Source: Spirochaetaceae bacterium (GTDB lineage: Bacteria; Spirochaetota; Spirochaetia; Treponematales; Treponemataceae). Taken from it: DNA of 64,000 bases. The stretch lies in NCBI GenBank assembly GCA_017416145.1, contig JAFQDD010000001.1, positions 186,001 through 250,000 of the forward strand, read 5' to 3'. The notes beneath the pieces were generated by a model. That model worked only from the letters and a program-made list of their open reading frames with translations, did not search any database and had not been told where the DNA came from. Shown here piece after piece: positions 56,177 to 64,000 of the stretch; positions within the stretch are counted from its first letter, which is position 1; each line of letters starts with the position of its first letter. Made by a program: the position numbers and the translations under genes.

Positions 56177-57279
56177 TAGCGACCACCCGGCATTCCACCC
56201 ATTGGGGCCCCACCACCAAATCCGCTATTTCGAGAATTTCCACCAGCTCCAGAGGTACTGTTTATCCGAAGGGTTCCAGAGCGATTTACCCCTAGATTAT
56301 TCAGTTTATCCCCTTCTTTTACGCCAGAAATAATTTTTACGTAAGTTGAATCGTATTGTTGAACTTCCACATCAACTTTTGAAACTGTGCCATCTCTATT
56401 TAACACTTCAACATATGCAGAACCTTGGTCATAACCAATGGCATTTCTCTCTACGAGGGTAACAGAAATAGGTGCTGTAATTTCAATTTCTCCAGTAAAA
56501 GAGAAATTTGGTAAAATTTCTTCTGGAGGGTTATCTATGCGAACTTCTGTTTTTACAACAGTTGCTCCCCGTTGAGTCACAGTACCAATTACTGGGTAAG
56601 AAACTACATATCCTTTTACTACGCCACCTTCATAAGCAGGAAATGTAAAATTTACAACTTGATTTGGTTTTAGTTTTGATACATCAGTTTCCACAACTTC
56701 AACAGAAGCTGTCATATATGAACGATCAATTAGGGTTCCTACACTATTTTTTGCTTCAAGGTAATCTCCTGGAGCCACATCAAGAGATGCAATTATTCCA
56801 TCAAAATATGCTACAATTTTTCTATCTTCTAGTTTTTGAACAAGCATATCTCGCTTTACTTCCAAAAGTTCGATTTCTCGTTTTGAACCGTTTAGCTTTT
56901 TCTGAGCAATATCATAATCAAGAGATGCTAGATTGTATTCTTGTTCTGTTGCATCTAATTCGAGAATAACATCTCCTTTTTTTACTTTGTCGCCTTCTTT
57001 CACGTAAACTTTTTGAACTGTTCCAGATCCGGCGGCTTGTAACTCTTGAGATTGGGCGGCGGAAATATTTCCAGAAATTTCGATTACGTTTTCATAAGTC
57101 TCAGTAATTACTGTATAAACAACTTTTTCCGCCTCAGGTCCTTTTACAGATTTCCGAGCGAAAAACAAACCAGCCGCCACAAGACAAATTGCTGCTATTG
57201 TTATGATTATCCATTTTGTATTTTTCTTTTTAGATTTTTTTGCTTTTGATTTTTGTTTCTTTTCAGTTTGATTTTCCAT
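56176..57279 (-). CDS. HlyD/MacA-like periplasmic adaptor
   Basis: 367 residues. One N-terminal membrane anchor (WIIITIAAICLVAAGLFFA, ~24-42) after a Lys-rich start. Lipoyl halves (AAGSGTVQKVYVKEGDKVKK and KIVAYFDGIIASLDVAPGDY) surround a short coiled coil; beta-barrel and membrane-proximal domains follow. The tail is Gly/Met-rich (FGGGAPMGGMPGGR), unusual and possibly metal-binding. It joins the inner-membrane permease to the TolC-like channel. Confidence 0.92.
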   Translation of the reverse strand: MENQTEKKQKSKAKKSKKKNTKWIIITIAAICLVAAGLFFARKSVKGPEAEKVVYTVITETYENVIEISGNISAAQSQELQAAGSGTVQKVYVKEGDKVKKGDVILELDATEQEYNLASLDYDIAQKKLNGSKREIELLEVKRDMLVQKLEDRKIVAYFDGIIASLDVAPGDYLEAKNSVGTLIDRSYMTASVEVVETDVSKLKPNQVVNFTFPAYEGGVVKGYVVSYPVIGTVTQRGATVVKTEVRIDNPPEEILPNFSFTGEIEITAPISVTLVERNAIGYDQGSAYVEVLNRDGTVSKVDVEVQQYDSTYVKIISGVKEGDKLNNLGVNRSGTLRINSTSGAGGNSRNSGFGGGAPMGGMPGGR

Positions 57280-57306
57280 TTTCTTCCCTTTTGGTTTTAC
57301 TAAGAT

Positions 57307-58698
57307 TTATTCTACAAAAAGTGATTTTAAATCTAGATTATATATCAGTTGGTCAATTTTTGATGAAGTAACTGATAAAATTGCTTTTGCATAATTTGAA
57401 TTTGCTTGGCGATATTCAGATTCGGAAACAATTCCTTCGTTGTACCAATACTGGGTATCTTCAGCTAATTCTTTGTACATAGTTTCTTCTTCTAGATTTT
57501 TTTCATATTGCCAAAGTAAATTTTCTCTGTTAGTTTCGTATTCATTTACCGTGTCTGTGTAACTTTCTTCAGCTTTTTTCAATGACAAAACTTCTTGTTG
57601 TTCTTGCAAGGTAGAAGTTTCTTCGGAAATTAAAGCTAATTTTGATTGATTTGGATTCCAAGACAAAGAAAAACTAACAGATGGATTTGATTTATCATTT
57701 GTTGGAAAACTAAAATTTATATTGCCAGATATTCCCTTGAAAGCAGCAGTTAACCCAGCTCCAATAGTGGAAGACATAGTTTCATTCATCAATGAAAAAT
57801 TTGCAGACGTGTTTGCTGAAAGTGTGAAATCCTTTTTATTATTTCTTGAAGTGCTGTTTAGATAATTTGACCAAACCACATTTTCAATGGCAGAAAACTT
57901 ATTCTTTGGAAAATCTGTAATTTTTAAAAGTTCTGTTTCTGGAATCTCCAAAGAATAAATATCCAATTCCGTTGCTCCACAAGCCGCTAAAAATTTCTCC
58001 AAACTGTTTGAGTATTTCCGTTTTGCTTTTTCCAAATCGTATTCAGCAGATTTTACTGATAATTGGGAACTTCTGTATTTTGGGGATGTGGTAGAATATC
58101 CTTGAAGCTTTATTCCTTCAAAGGAAATTTGCTTAGTTAGCAAATCTTCTTCAGCTTCGTAAACATCAAGTCCTAAACTGTACAGATTTTTTAGTTCGTT
58201 CAAAAAAGCCTTTTCCAAAGCTACGATTCTGGCAGTGAGTTTTCGCTGAGCTTCTTCCACAGACCGCAAAGATTTTTCCAAAGTTAATTCTCTGTTTGCT
58301 TTTGAAGAAGATATAATTTCTGTAGAAAGAGAAATCCCTGCATTTTGCATAGAAACATCTTCTTCGATAGAAATTGGTACAGAGATTTTTGCTTCTGTAT
58401 TTGAAAGGCTCGGGATTTTTACAGAAATCGAGGGGGATAAACTTGTATTAACTTGATTATCAGCGAATTCTATTTTTATAGAACCTGTGGAAGCAGAAAA
58501 TTCCACGCCATTATCAATTTGGGTTTTTCTGTGAGATAATTCTGCTTGTTGATAGGAAATAGCTAGTTCTTCAAATTGAATATCTTGATTGCAATAATTT
58601 TGTAAAAGCTCGTCATAAGTAAGTCCATAAAATCTTGATATCACAATTAGAACCAAAACTAAAACACTTATTACTTTTTTTGTATTTTTCGTTTTCAT
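57307..58698 (-). CDS. TolC-like outer membrane efflux protein
   Basis: 463 residues with a signal peptide (VISVLVLVLIVISRFYG). Two halves of long coiled coil and short beta segments, as in TolC; for example NRELTLEKSLRSVEEAQRKL and EEQ-rich SLKKAEESYTDTVNEYETNR. First gene of the four-gene efflux operon; 27 bases before the adaptor. No adjacent regulator. Confidence 0.85.
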   Translation of the reverse strand: MKTKNTKKVISVLVLVLIVISRFYGLTYDELLQNYCNQDIQFEELAISYQQAELSHRKTQIDNGVEFSASTGSIKIEFADNQVNTSLSPSISVKIPSLSNTEAKISVPISIEEDVSMQNAGISLSTEIISSSKANRELTLEKSLRSVEEAQRKLTARIVALEKAFLNELKNLYSLGLDVYEAEEDLLTKQISFEGIKLQGYSTTSPKYRSSQLSVKSAEYDLEKAKRKYSNSLEKFLAACGATELDIYSLEIPETELLKITDFPKNKFSAIENVVWSNYLNSTSRNNKKDFTLSANTSANFSLMNETMSSTIGAGLTAAFKGISGNINFSFPTNDKSNPSVSFSLSWNPNQSKLALISEETSTLQEQQEVLSLKKAEESYTDTVNEYETNRENLLWQYEKNLEEETMYKELAEDTQYWYNEGIVSESEYRQANSNYAKAILSVTSSKIDQLIYNLDLKSLFVE

Positions 58699-58790
58699 AC
58701 TAATAAAATAACTAAAATATCTTAAAAGATACTTAAAAATTTGTGATTTCTTAATTTTTTTTGATATTTAGTTTTTCCTTTTTTAAGTTT

Positions 58791-60896
58791 TTATTTAAAT
58801 CTTCTTACCGAAAATTCTTGAACTGCGTTTTTTTCGTCCAAAGAAGATTGTTTTTTGTATTTTTTATACAATTCTTCTTGGGCACGAAGATTTTTTTTAC
58901 CTCCCCGTTTTTTCCAACCACCATCAGATTGCAATTCGTAAGAACTTTCTGTATCTTTGAAATAAATTTGTAGATTTTCCTTGATATCCTGAAAAATATT
59001 TTCTTGGAGAATTGGAAGCATAATTTCAACTCGGCGTTCTAGATTTCGTGGCATCCAATCAGCACTAGAAAGATAAAGTTCTTCATTTCCCCCGTTTTGA
59101 AAATAAAACACTCGAGAATGTTCTAAAAATCTATCAATTATGCTGATAACTTTAATATTTTCACTTAATCCTTCTTTTTGTGGAATAAGCATACAAATGC
59201 CCCGTACATTTAGCAAAACTTTTACATTGTTGCAACTTGCTTTGTACAAGGCTTTTATACAATCTTCGTCAGCAAGGCTATTCATTTTTGCCATAATTAA
59301 ACCTGGTTTTTCTGGAGATGCACTTTGAATTTCTCGCTCAATCATTGACAGAAGTTTTGTTTTAATATTGATTGGAGCCATAAACATTCTTGTCATAGTT
59401 TGGATGGCAGAATATCCAGATATCATATTAAAAAACAAGGATGCGTCTGTAGCAATTTCATAATTCCCAGTAAAAACAGAAATATCGCTGTAAAGATTTG
59501 CAGTCTTTTCGTTGTAATTTCCTGTGGAAAAATGAACGTATCTTTTTACCCCAGTTTGTTCTCGACGCACAACCAGCATAAGTTTGCCGTGAACTTTTAG
59601 ATTAACAATGCCGTAAACCACAATGGCTCCAGCTCTTTCAAGTCTATCAGCCCAAGAAATGTTTTGCTTTTCATCAAATCTAGCCTTCAATTCCACAAAA
59701 ACTGTTACTTGTTTACCATTTCGAGCAGCTCGTTCTAGGGCAGCCGTTATAGCAGAATGATTGCTGGTTCTGTACAAAGTCATTTTTATTGCTAAAACAT
59801 CAGGGTCGTCAGCGGCATCATTTATAAATTGCAAAACTGGTTCGTAACTTTGATAGGGAACGTGAAGCAAAATATCCCCTTGCTTGATTTTATCCCAAAA
59901 AGGCTGCCCGGGCACAAATCCCTTTATCAAAGATTTTTTCCAGCTAGAAAACTTTAACTCTGAAAAACCTTCTATTTCTCGCAAATCAATTAAGGTGGAA
60001 ATGTCAACAATTCCATCAACTGTGTAAACATCCTCTGGATTAAGTTGAAGTTTTTCAGTTAGCATTTCTTGGATTTTTGGGCTAGAAGAGTTGCAAACAA
60101 GCCGCACAGGTTTTGCAAAATCCCGCTTTACCAAAACATTTTCCATAGCTTGGATAAAATCACCCTTATCCTCTTCCACAGAAAAATCTGCATCACAAGT
60201 TGCTTTAAAAATCAAAGAATCTGTTACCTTGTACCCTGGAAAAAGTTTTGTCACAAATTTTTCAAGAATATCATCTACAAGGGTAAAATATCGCTGATCA
60301 TTTTTAGAAGGAAGCCAAATCACCCTTCGAACAGTTTTTGGAATCTGCACAATAACCATAGATTCTTCTGCATTTGTCAAAAATTCTGTGGGAATATTGG
60401 GATTTTCCACAATGGGTTTTAAAAGATATGCTCCGTGAAGTTTCAGATTTGTGATTAAGCTAAAAGTTTGGTTTGTATCTGCTCTTAGTGGAGTTAAAAG
60501 AGGGAAAATCTCTTCATTAAAAAGAATTTCTGAAAAATGTTCTTGATTTGAGTCAAAATCCTTGCTTGAAACGTAAACAATTCCCTTTTCTGCAAGACTT
60601 GGAATAATTTCCCTATTCAAAACTTCTGTTTGAATATCTGTTAATTCGTGAACTCTTTTTGATATTTTTGAAAGTTGCTCTTTTGCAGTTAATCCAGAAC
60701 TATCTTTCCAATCTGGCATAGACAAAGCCTTTGCCTTAAGACCTGCCACCCGAACCATAAAAAATTCGTCAAAATTAGATGAGGTGATTGTCATAAATTT
60801 TAGCCGCTCTAAAAGTGGCAAAGTTTTATCACATGCTTGATTTAAAACTCGAGCATTAAATTCAACCCAAGACAGTTCTCTATTAAAAAAATCCAT
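58791..60896 (-). CDS. ppk1: Polyphosphate kinase 1
   Basis: 701 residues. Makes polyphosphate from ATP, reversibly. N-terminal FFNRELSWVEFNARVL, then the catalytic His in KRYVHFSTGNYNEKTANLYS and a second conserved His in LEHSRVFYFQNGG. Basic C-terminal tail. The ATG follows the ppx stop by two bases, so the two are coupled. Confidence 0.96.
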   Translation of the reverse strand: MDFFNRELSWVEFNARVLNQACDKTLPLLERLKFMTITSSNFDEFFMVRVAGLKAKALSMPDWKDSSGLTAKEQLSKISKRVHELTDIQTEVLNREIIPSLAEKGIVYVSSKDFDSNQEHFSEILFNEEIFPLLTPLRADTNQTFSLITNLKLHGAYLLKPIVENPNIPTEFLTNAEESMVIVQIPKTVRRVIWLPSKNDQRYFTLVDDILEKFVTKLFPGYKVTDSLIFKATCDADFSVEEDKGDFIQAMENVLVKRDFAKPVRLVCNSSSPKIQEMLTEKLQLNPEDVYTVDGIVDISTLIDLREIEGFSELKFSSWKKSLIKGFVPGQPFWDKIKQGDILLHVPYQSYEPVLQFINDAADDPDVLAIKMTLYRTSNHSAITAALERAARNGKQVTVFVELKARFDEKQNISWADRLERAGAIVVYGIVNLKVHGKLMLVVRREQTGVKRYVHFSTGNYNEKTANLYSDISVFTGNYEIATDASLFFNMISGYSAIQTMTRMFMAPINIKTKLLSMIEREIQSASPEKPGLIMAKMNSLADEDCIKALYKASCNNVKVLLNVRGICMLIPQKEGLSENIKVISIIDRFLEHSRVFYFQNGGNEELYLSSADWMPRNLERRVEIMLPILQENIFQDIKENLQIYFKDTESSYELQSDGGWKKRGGKKNLRAQEELYKKYKKQSSLDEKNAVQEFSVRRFK

Positions 60897-60898
60897 AA

Positions 60899-62446
60899 TT
60901 ATTCGCTAAAATCTCCATTACCTTCTAATATCAACTTATATCCAAAAACCGATTCAAACAAGTCTCCTTTTTCTAAAAGAGCAATTTTTTCTAGATTTAG
61001 GTTTTGTCCACCCTTTACCCGCAATATTAGATTGTCTTCCTGAATTTTTGTGGAAACTTCAATTTCTTTTTGACTATGACTTCTATCCAAAGCATCTGCA
61101 ACCCGCAAAATTGCTGCCAGTTTTAGCACCACAATTCTATCAGAGCGAGGTAATGATGTAAAACTTGAATCATTTTGATTTGGACCAGCTCCTCGGTGAT
61201 ATTTTGCCACAAGGGAAATGATTTGCATATCATCCTTTGTAAGTCCGAAAATATCAGAATGCAAAATAATGTAATTGCTATGAAGTTGATGATCGCTTCC
61301 TCGAATATACATACCAACATCGTGGAGAAGTGCTGCGATTTCCAAAAGTTGTCGACTGTGAAAATCCAAACCGATTTCATCAATCATTGTATCATAGATT
61401 TGCAAGGCGACTTTACAAACATTTTTTGCGTGAAGTTCATCGTATTGATATTTTTTACCAAGATTTTTCGCAGAAGCAATTATCTGATACAAAAAGGACT
61501 GTTTAATATCCGGAGAATCAGAATTCATAGATAATATTAAGCCTTCACGGATATTTGTATCTGTTACAATGATTTCTTCAGCTTGAGTTAAATCCAAAAA
61601 CAGTTTATATGTTAGCAACCCCACGTTAAAAGCCTTTGAATCTGTGTAACTCAGTGAAAACTTTGCCATAACTTCATCCACAGAGTAATCGCTTACCTCT
61701 TTCACAAACTTGTTATATTTTTCCTTGGAAATTGACCAAACTCTCGGGGCAATTTGCTTTCCCAAAGATAAAGCGGCGATTCTTGCTTCTGTTCCAATAG
61801 TGATAAAGACTTTTATATCATTTAAGTTGATTTCAGTTTTTAAGTTGGTACCAGTATTTCTTGTAAACTCTTCCAAAAATCTGTGGATTTCAGAACTAGT
61901 TCCAAAAAGAGCTTTTAAGCTTTGTTCGATTAAAACTGTTCCAAGTCGTAAACTGTGAACTCCAGCCATTTTTCCGTGATCCATAAGCATAATTTCTGTA
62001 GAACCACCACCAATTTCCAAAATTAGAGAATTGTGCTTTGACAAACGAGGAATTTCAGTTTTCAAGACTTCCAACAAAGCAATATACATAAGACGATTTT
62101 CTTCGATTCCATCAATTACTTTTACACGAAAACCTGTCTTTAGAAAAATTCTATCTAAAACTGTATCTCTGTTTTTTGCCTCACGAAAAGCACTTGTAGC
62201 AATTAGATGTGTGTGTGTTTCTGTAATCGCCCATCCCTGAAGCTGTTCTTTAAATCTTTCCAAAATGTGCAAAACTTGCAAAATCGTATCTCGAGATAAA
62301 TATCCAGTTGTAAAAACGTCGTATCCAAGAGGAACAGAACATTCTGATTTGTCTATAACTTGCCAACTTGAATCTTCTGCAATCTCAAATGCCATAAGAC
62401 GAATTCCAGTTGATCCAATTTCTATAACAGCTTCTAAATTTGTCAT
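60899..62446 (-). CDS. ppx: Exopolyphosphatase/guanosine pentaphosphatase family, with HD domain
   Basis: 515 residues from the ATG at 62446, which has GGGAGGG five bases upstream; an earlier in-frame ATG overlaps that site. ASKHA phosphatase core: IEIGSTGIRLMAFEI, ATSAFREAKNRD, LILEIGGGSTEIM. A C-terminal HD domain follows (AALLHDVGMYIRG). It hydrolyses polyphosphate or pppGpp. Paired with ppk1, so polyphosphate turnover is the likelier role. Confidence 0.93.
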   Translation of the reverse strand: MTNLEAVIEIGSTGIRLMAFEIAEDSSWQVIDKSECSVPLGYDVFTTGYLSRDTILQVLHILERFKEQLQGWAITETHTHLIATSAFREAKNRDTVLDRIFLKTGFRVKVIDGIEENRLMYIALLEVLKTEIPRLSKHNSLILEIGGGSTEIMLMDHGKMAGVHSLRLGTVLIEQSLKALFGTSSEIHRFLEEFTRNTGTNLKTEINLNDIKVFITIGTEARIAALSLGKQIAPRVWSISKEKYNKFVKEVSDYSVDEVMAKFSLSYTDSKAFNVGLLTYKLFLDLTQAEEIIVTDTNIREGLILSMNSDSPDIKQSFLYQIIASAKNLGKKYQYDELHAKNVCKVALQIYDTMIDEIGLDFHSRQLLEIAALLHDVGMYIRGSDHQLHSNYIILHSDIFGLTKDDMQIISLVAKYHRGAGPNQNDSSFTSLPRSDRIVVLKLAAILRVADALDRSHSQKEIEVSTKIQEDNLILRVKGGQNLNLEKIALLEKGDLFESVFGYKLILEGNGDFSE

Positions 62447-62487
62447 AAACCCTCCCATAAAAAGTCAATATTTAATAAAAACAGTTC

Positions 62488-62529
62488 AAAAAAAATAACC
62501 ACAGAGAACATTTCTGAACATCTGTGGTT
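62488..62529 (-). terminator. Terminator after the glycosidase-like gene
   Basis: AACCACAGA (62529-62521, minus strand) pairs with TCTGTGGTT (62505-62497), then a T-rich tail. It separates the gene from ppx. Confidence 0.85.
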
Positions 62530-62554
62530 TTATAAAATCTATTCTCTTCCTAAA

Positions 62555-63985
62555 TTAAAGTTTGTCGATTAACATCGAACATTTTCCAGAAGGAATTGGT
62601 AATGTCTTTTTCTTGTGTCCAAGAATATTGATTGTAAAATAGTAAAGTTTTTCGCTTTCCATTTGGATTTCCCAACCGCGAAGACTTTTGTTTGAAAGAA
62701 TTGTGATTAGGTTCCGTTTTAGGGATAGATTTTCAATTCCCATAATTTCCAAGTTTGGAATAATCCAGTCTACAGTTTTTCTTGGTAAACTGATTGAAAG
62801 ACCAATAACATTTTCTATCATCAATGCTATTGTAGAAAGTCCAGCTGTATTTACATAACGAACTTTTGGCCAATCCTCTCTACCTTCGATTTTTGCTTTT
62901 CCTTCTTTGTTTGGAAGATATGCTTCATACAAATCACCTTTCACCTTTGAATCTCCTGGGAACATTCCGTCTAGCAAGAAATACAAGTGGCGAATTGCTG
63001 ATTCACGAGCAAAATCCCAATGTTGATAGCGTTCCAAACCCTTTAGAACCATAAAATTGAATGCAGGATAAACACTTCCACAAAAACCGTTTCCATCAGA
63101 AGAAAAATTTGGATCATCCATACTTAAAGTTGGGAAAGGATGCTCTGTTCCAAATGTTTCTGGATTTGAAAGATGAGCAATAAGCATATCAGCTTTATCT
63201 TCATTTGGGATTTCTGCAAGTAAAGGCCAAAATCCTGCGATTGTTTTCACAGAAAGTTGGTTTTCATTTTCATCAATATCGTAATAAAAACCAGTATCTC
63301 CATTCCACATTTTAGAACTGATTCTAGTTTTTAGAGAGAAGTACATTCTCTTGTATTGGAAAATCAAGTCTTTGTCGTTTAAGATGTCTCCAAGAGCAGA
63401 CATATACAAAGCGTTGATTGCCATCGCACTGTTAAAATCAACTGGATAAGCAGCGCCATTTCTTGGGGAATTAAACATTGTTGAAGATTGATAAGGAACT
63501 TTGTACAATCCATTTTCACATTTGAAAGTGGCATCAACCCAATCCATATATTTTTGCAAAATCGGCATAACTTCTTTTATGCGTTTTTTATTTGCAGATT
63601 TGTGATATAAGTTGTATTCAGCCCAAGCAAACAAAGGCAATCCGATTCCTTCTGGATTTTCTTTTGTAAAAATTGGTTTTCCAGTTTTTAAATCATACTG
63701 CCAACGAATAGCACCGTTTTCTTCTTGGTGAGCATAGAAATAATCGAGATTTTGGTTTGCAGGATAATTTCTATTTGAATAAACTAGAAAAAATGAAGAA
63801 AAAATTGATTCTAATTGGTCAAGGATATATTGTTCACTACCAGTATTAAAAAAATATCCATCTATGGAATTTTCACCAGTTTTTGGGTCAATCCAAAAGT
63901 CAGACAACCAATTCCAAGTCTTATCATAAATGTCTACAAAATCTTGATCATAAAAGTGAATTTTTGGAAAGTCGCGCTTGTTCAC
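62555..63985 (-). CDS. (alpha/alpha)6 glycoside hydrolase-like protein, GTG start
   Basis: 476 residues. It starts with GTG at 63985, with AGAGGAG nine bases upstream. Sequence blocks such as WRWQYD-like IRWQYDLKTGKPIFTKENPE, LPLFAWAEYNLY and SVYPAFNFMVLKGLERY resemble MGH1/GH63-like alpha-toroid glycosidases. Acidic residues in the central cleft are present but I cannot name the catalytic pair. No signal peptide, so it acts on a cytoplasmic sugar. Neighbours at the right edge are unknown. Confidence 0.7.
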   Translation of the reverse strand: MNKRDFPKIHFYDQDFVDIYDKTWNWLSDFWIDPKTGENSIDGYFFNTGSEQYILDQLESIFSSFFLVYSNRNYPANQNLDYFYAHQEENGAIRWQYDLKTGKPIFTKENPEGIGLPLFAWAEYNLYHKSANKKRIKEVMPILQKYMDWVDATFKCENGLYKVPYQSSTMFNSPRNGAAYPVDFNSAMAINALYMSALGDILNDKDLIFQYKRMYFSLKTRISSKMWNGDTGFYYDIDENENQLSVKTIAGFWPLLAEIPNEDKADMLIAHLSNPETFGTEHPFPTLSMDDPNFSSDGNGFCGSVYPAFNFMVLKGLERYQHWDFARESAIRHLYFLLDGMFPGDSKVKGDLYEAYLPNKEGKAKIEGREDWPKVRYVNTAGLSTIALMIENVIGLSISLPRKTVDWIIPNLEIMGIENLSLKRNLITILSNKSLRGWEIQMESEKLYYFTINILGHKKKTLPIPSGKCSMLIDKL

Positions 63986-64000
63986 AAATTCTCCTCTGGA

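Noticed and set aside
1-64000. CRISPR arrays, insertion sequences or prophage genes
   Set aside because: I saw no regularly spaced repeats, transposase, integrase or phage structural genes anywhere in the window.

Overview
The window looks like the chromosome of an AT-rich treponeme-like spirochaete. Evidence: a spirochaete-type lipobox on the first gene; asparagine at the RpoB position equivalent to E. coli Ser531 (the residue linked to natural rifampicin resistance in treponemes); a CHASE2-type class III cyclase; and a str-tuf-S10-spc-alpha ribosomal gene order. The species cannot be named from the sequence alone.

Layout. 1-1237 is the N-terminal part of a minus-strand lipoprotein running off the window edge; its promoter carries a run of ten G in the -35/-10 spacer. 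1429-9285 is a plus-strand cluster: a CHASE2 adenylate/guanylate cyclase, a mini [2Fe-2S] ferredoxin, a sensory-type [FeFe] hydrogenase (HydS, H-cluster proton-relay Cys replaced by Ala, PAS domain), a SpoIIE-type phosphatase, a second mini-ferredoxin and a [FeFe] hydrogenase with intact H-cluster motifs. 9358-13361 holds a lytic transglycosylase and, divergently, a DUF2804-like gene with an unknown partner. 13530-17866 is purD and, divergently, pyrB-pyrI-pyrC. 17898-18942 is a minus-strand RNA region: three tRNA-Ser, one tRNA-Arg, the SRP RNA and copies of a tRNA-Ser-like palindromic repeat. A SulP transporter and an unknown gene follow.

22461-50848 is one almost unbroken minus-strand run of translation and transcription genes: tRNA-Thr, rpmG, tRNA-Trp, secE, nusG, rplK-rplA-rplJ-rplL, rpoB-rpoC, rpsL-rpsG, then, after a terminator and a ~670-base non-coding gap with a promoter and many hairpins, tuf, the S10 and spc operons, secY, rpmJ and the alpha operon, ending with a 56-residue zinc-ribbon protein. 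fusA, adk, map and infA are absent from their common places. Many spacers hold hairpins consistent with autoregulation or processing.

50849-64000 is ordinary chromosome: cysE, a strong candidate for a ~92-nt small RNA (consensus promoter plus U8 terminator), radA, an unknown helical gene, a four-gene TolC/HlyD/MacB-like efflux operon, ppx-ppk, and an (alpha/alpha)6 glycosidase-like gene starting with GTG at the right edge.

The least ordinary things here are the poly-G promoter, the linkage of a cyclic-nucleotide cyclase to a sensory hydrogenase, the tRNA-Ser-like repeats whose minus-strand RNA would show four AGGA motifs, the small RNA next to cysE, the structured tuf leader, and three promoters whose -10 box lies only 6-8 bases from the ATG.
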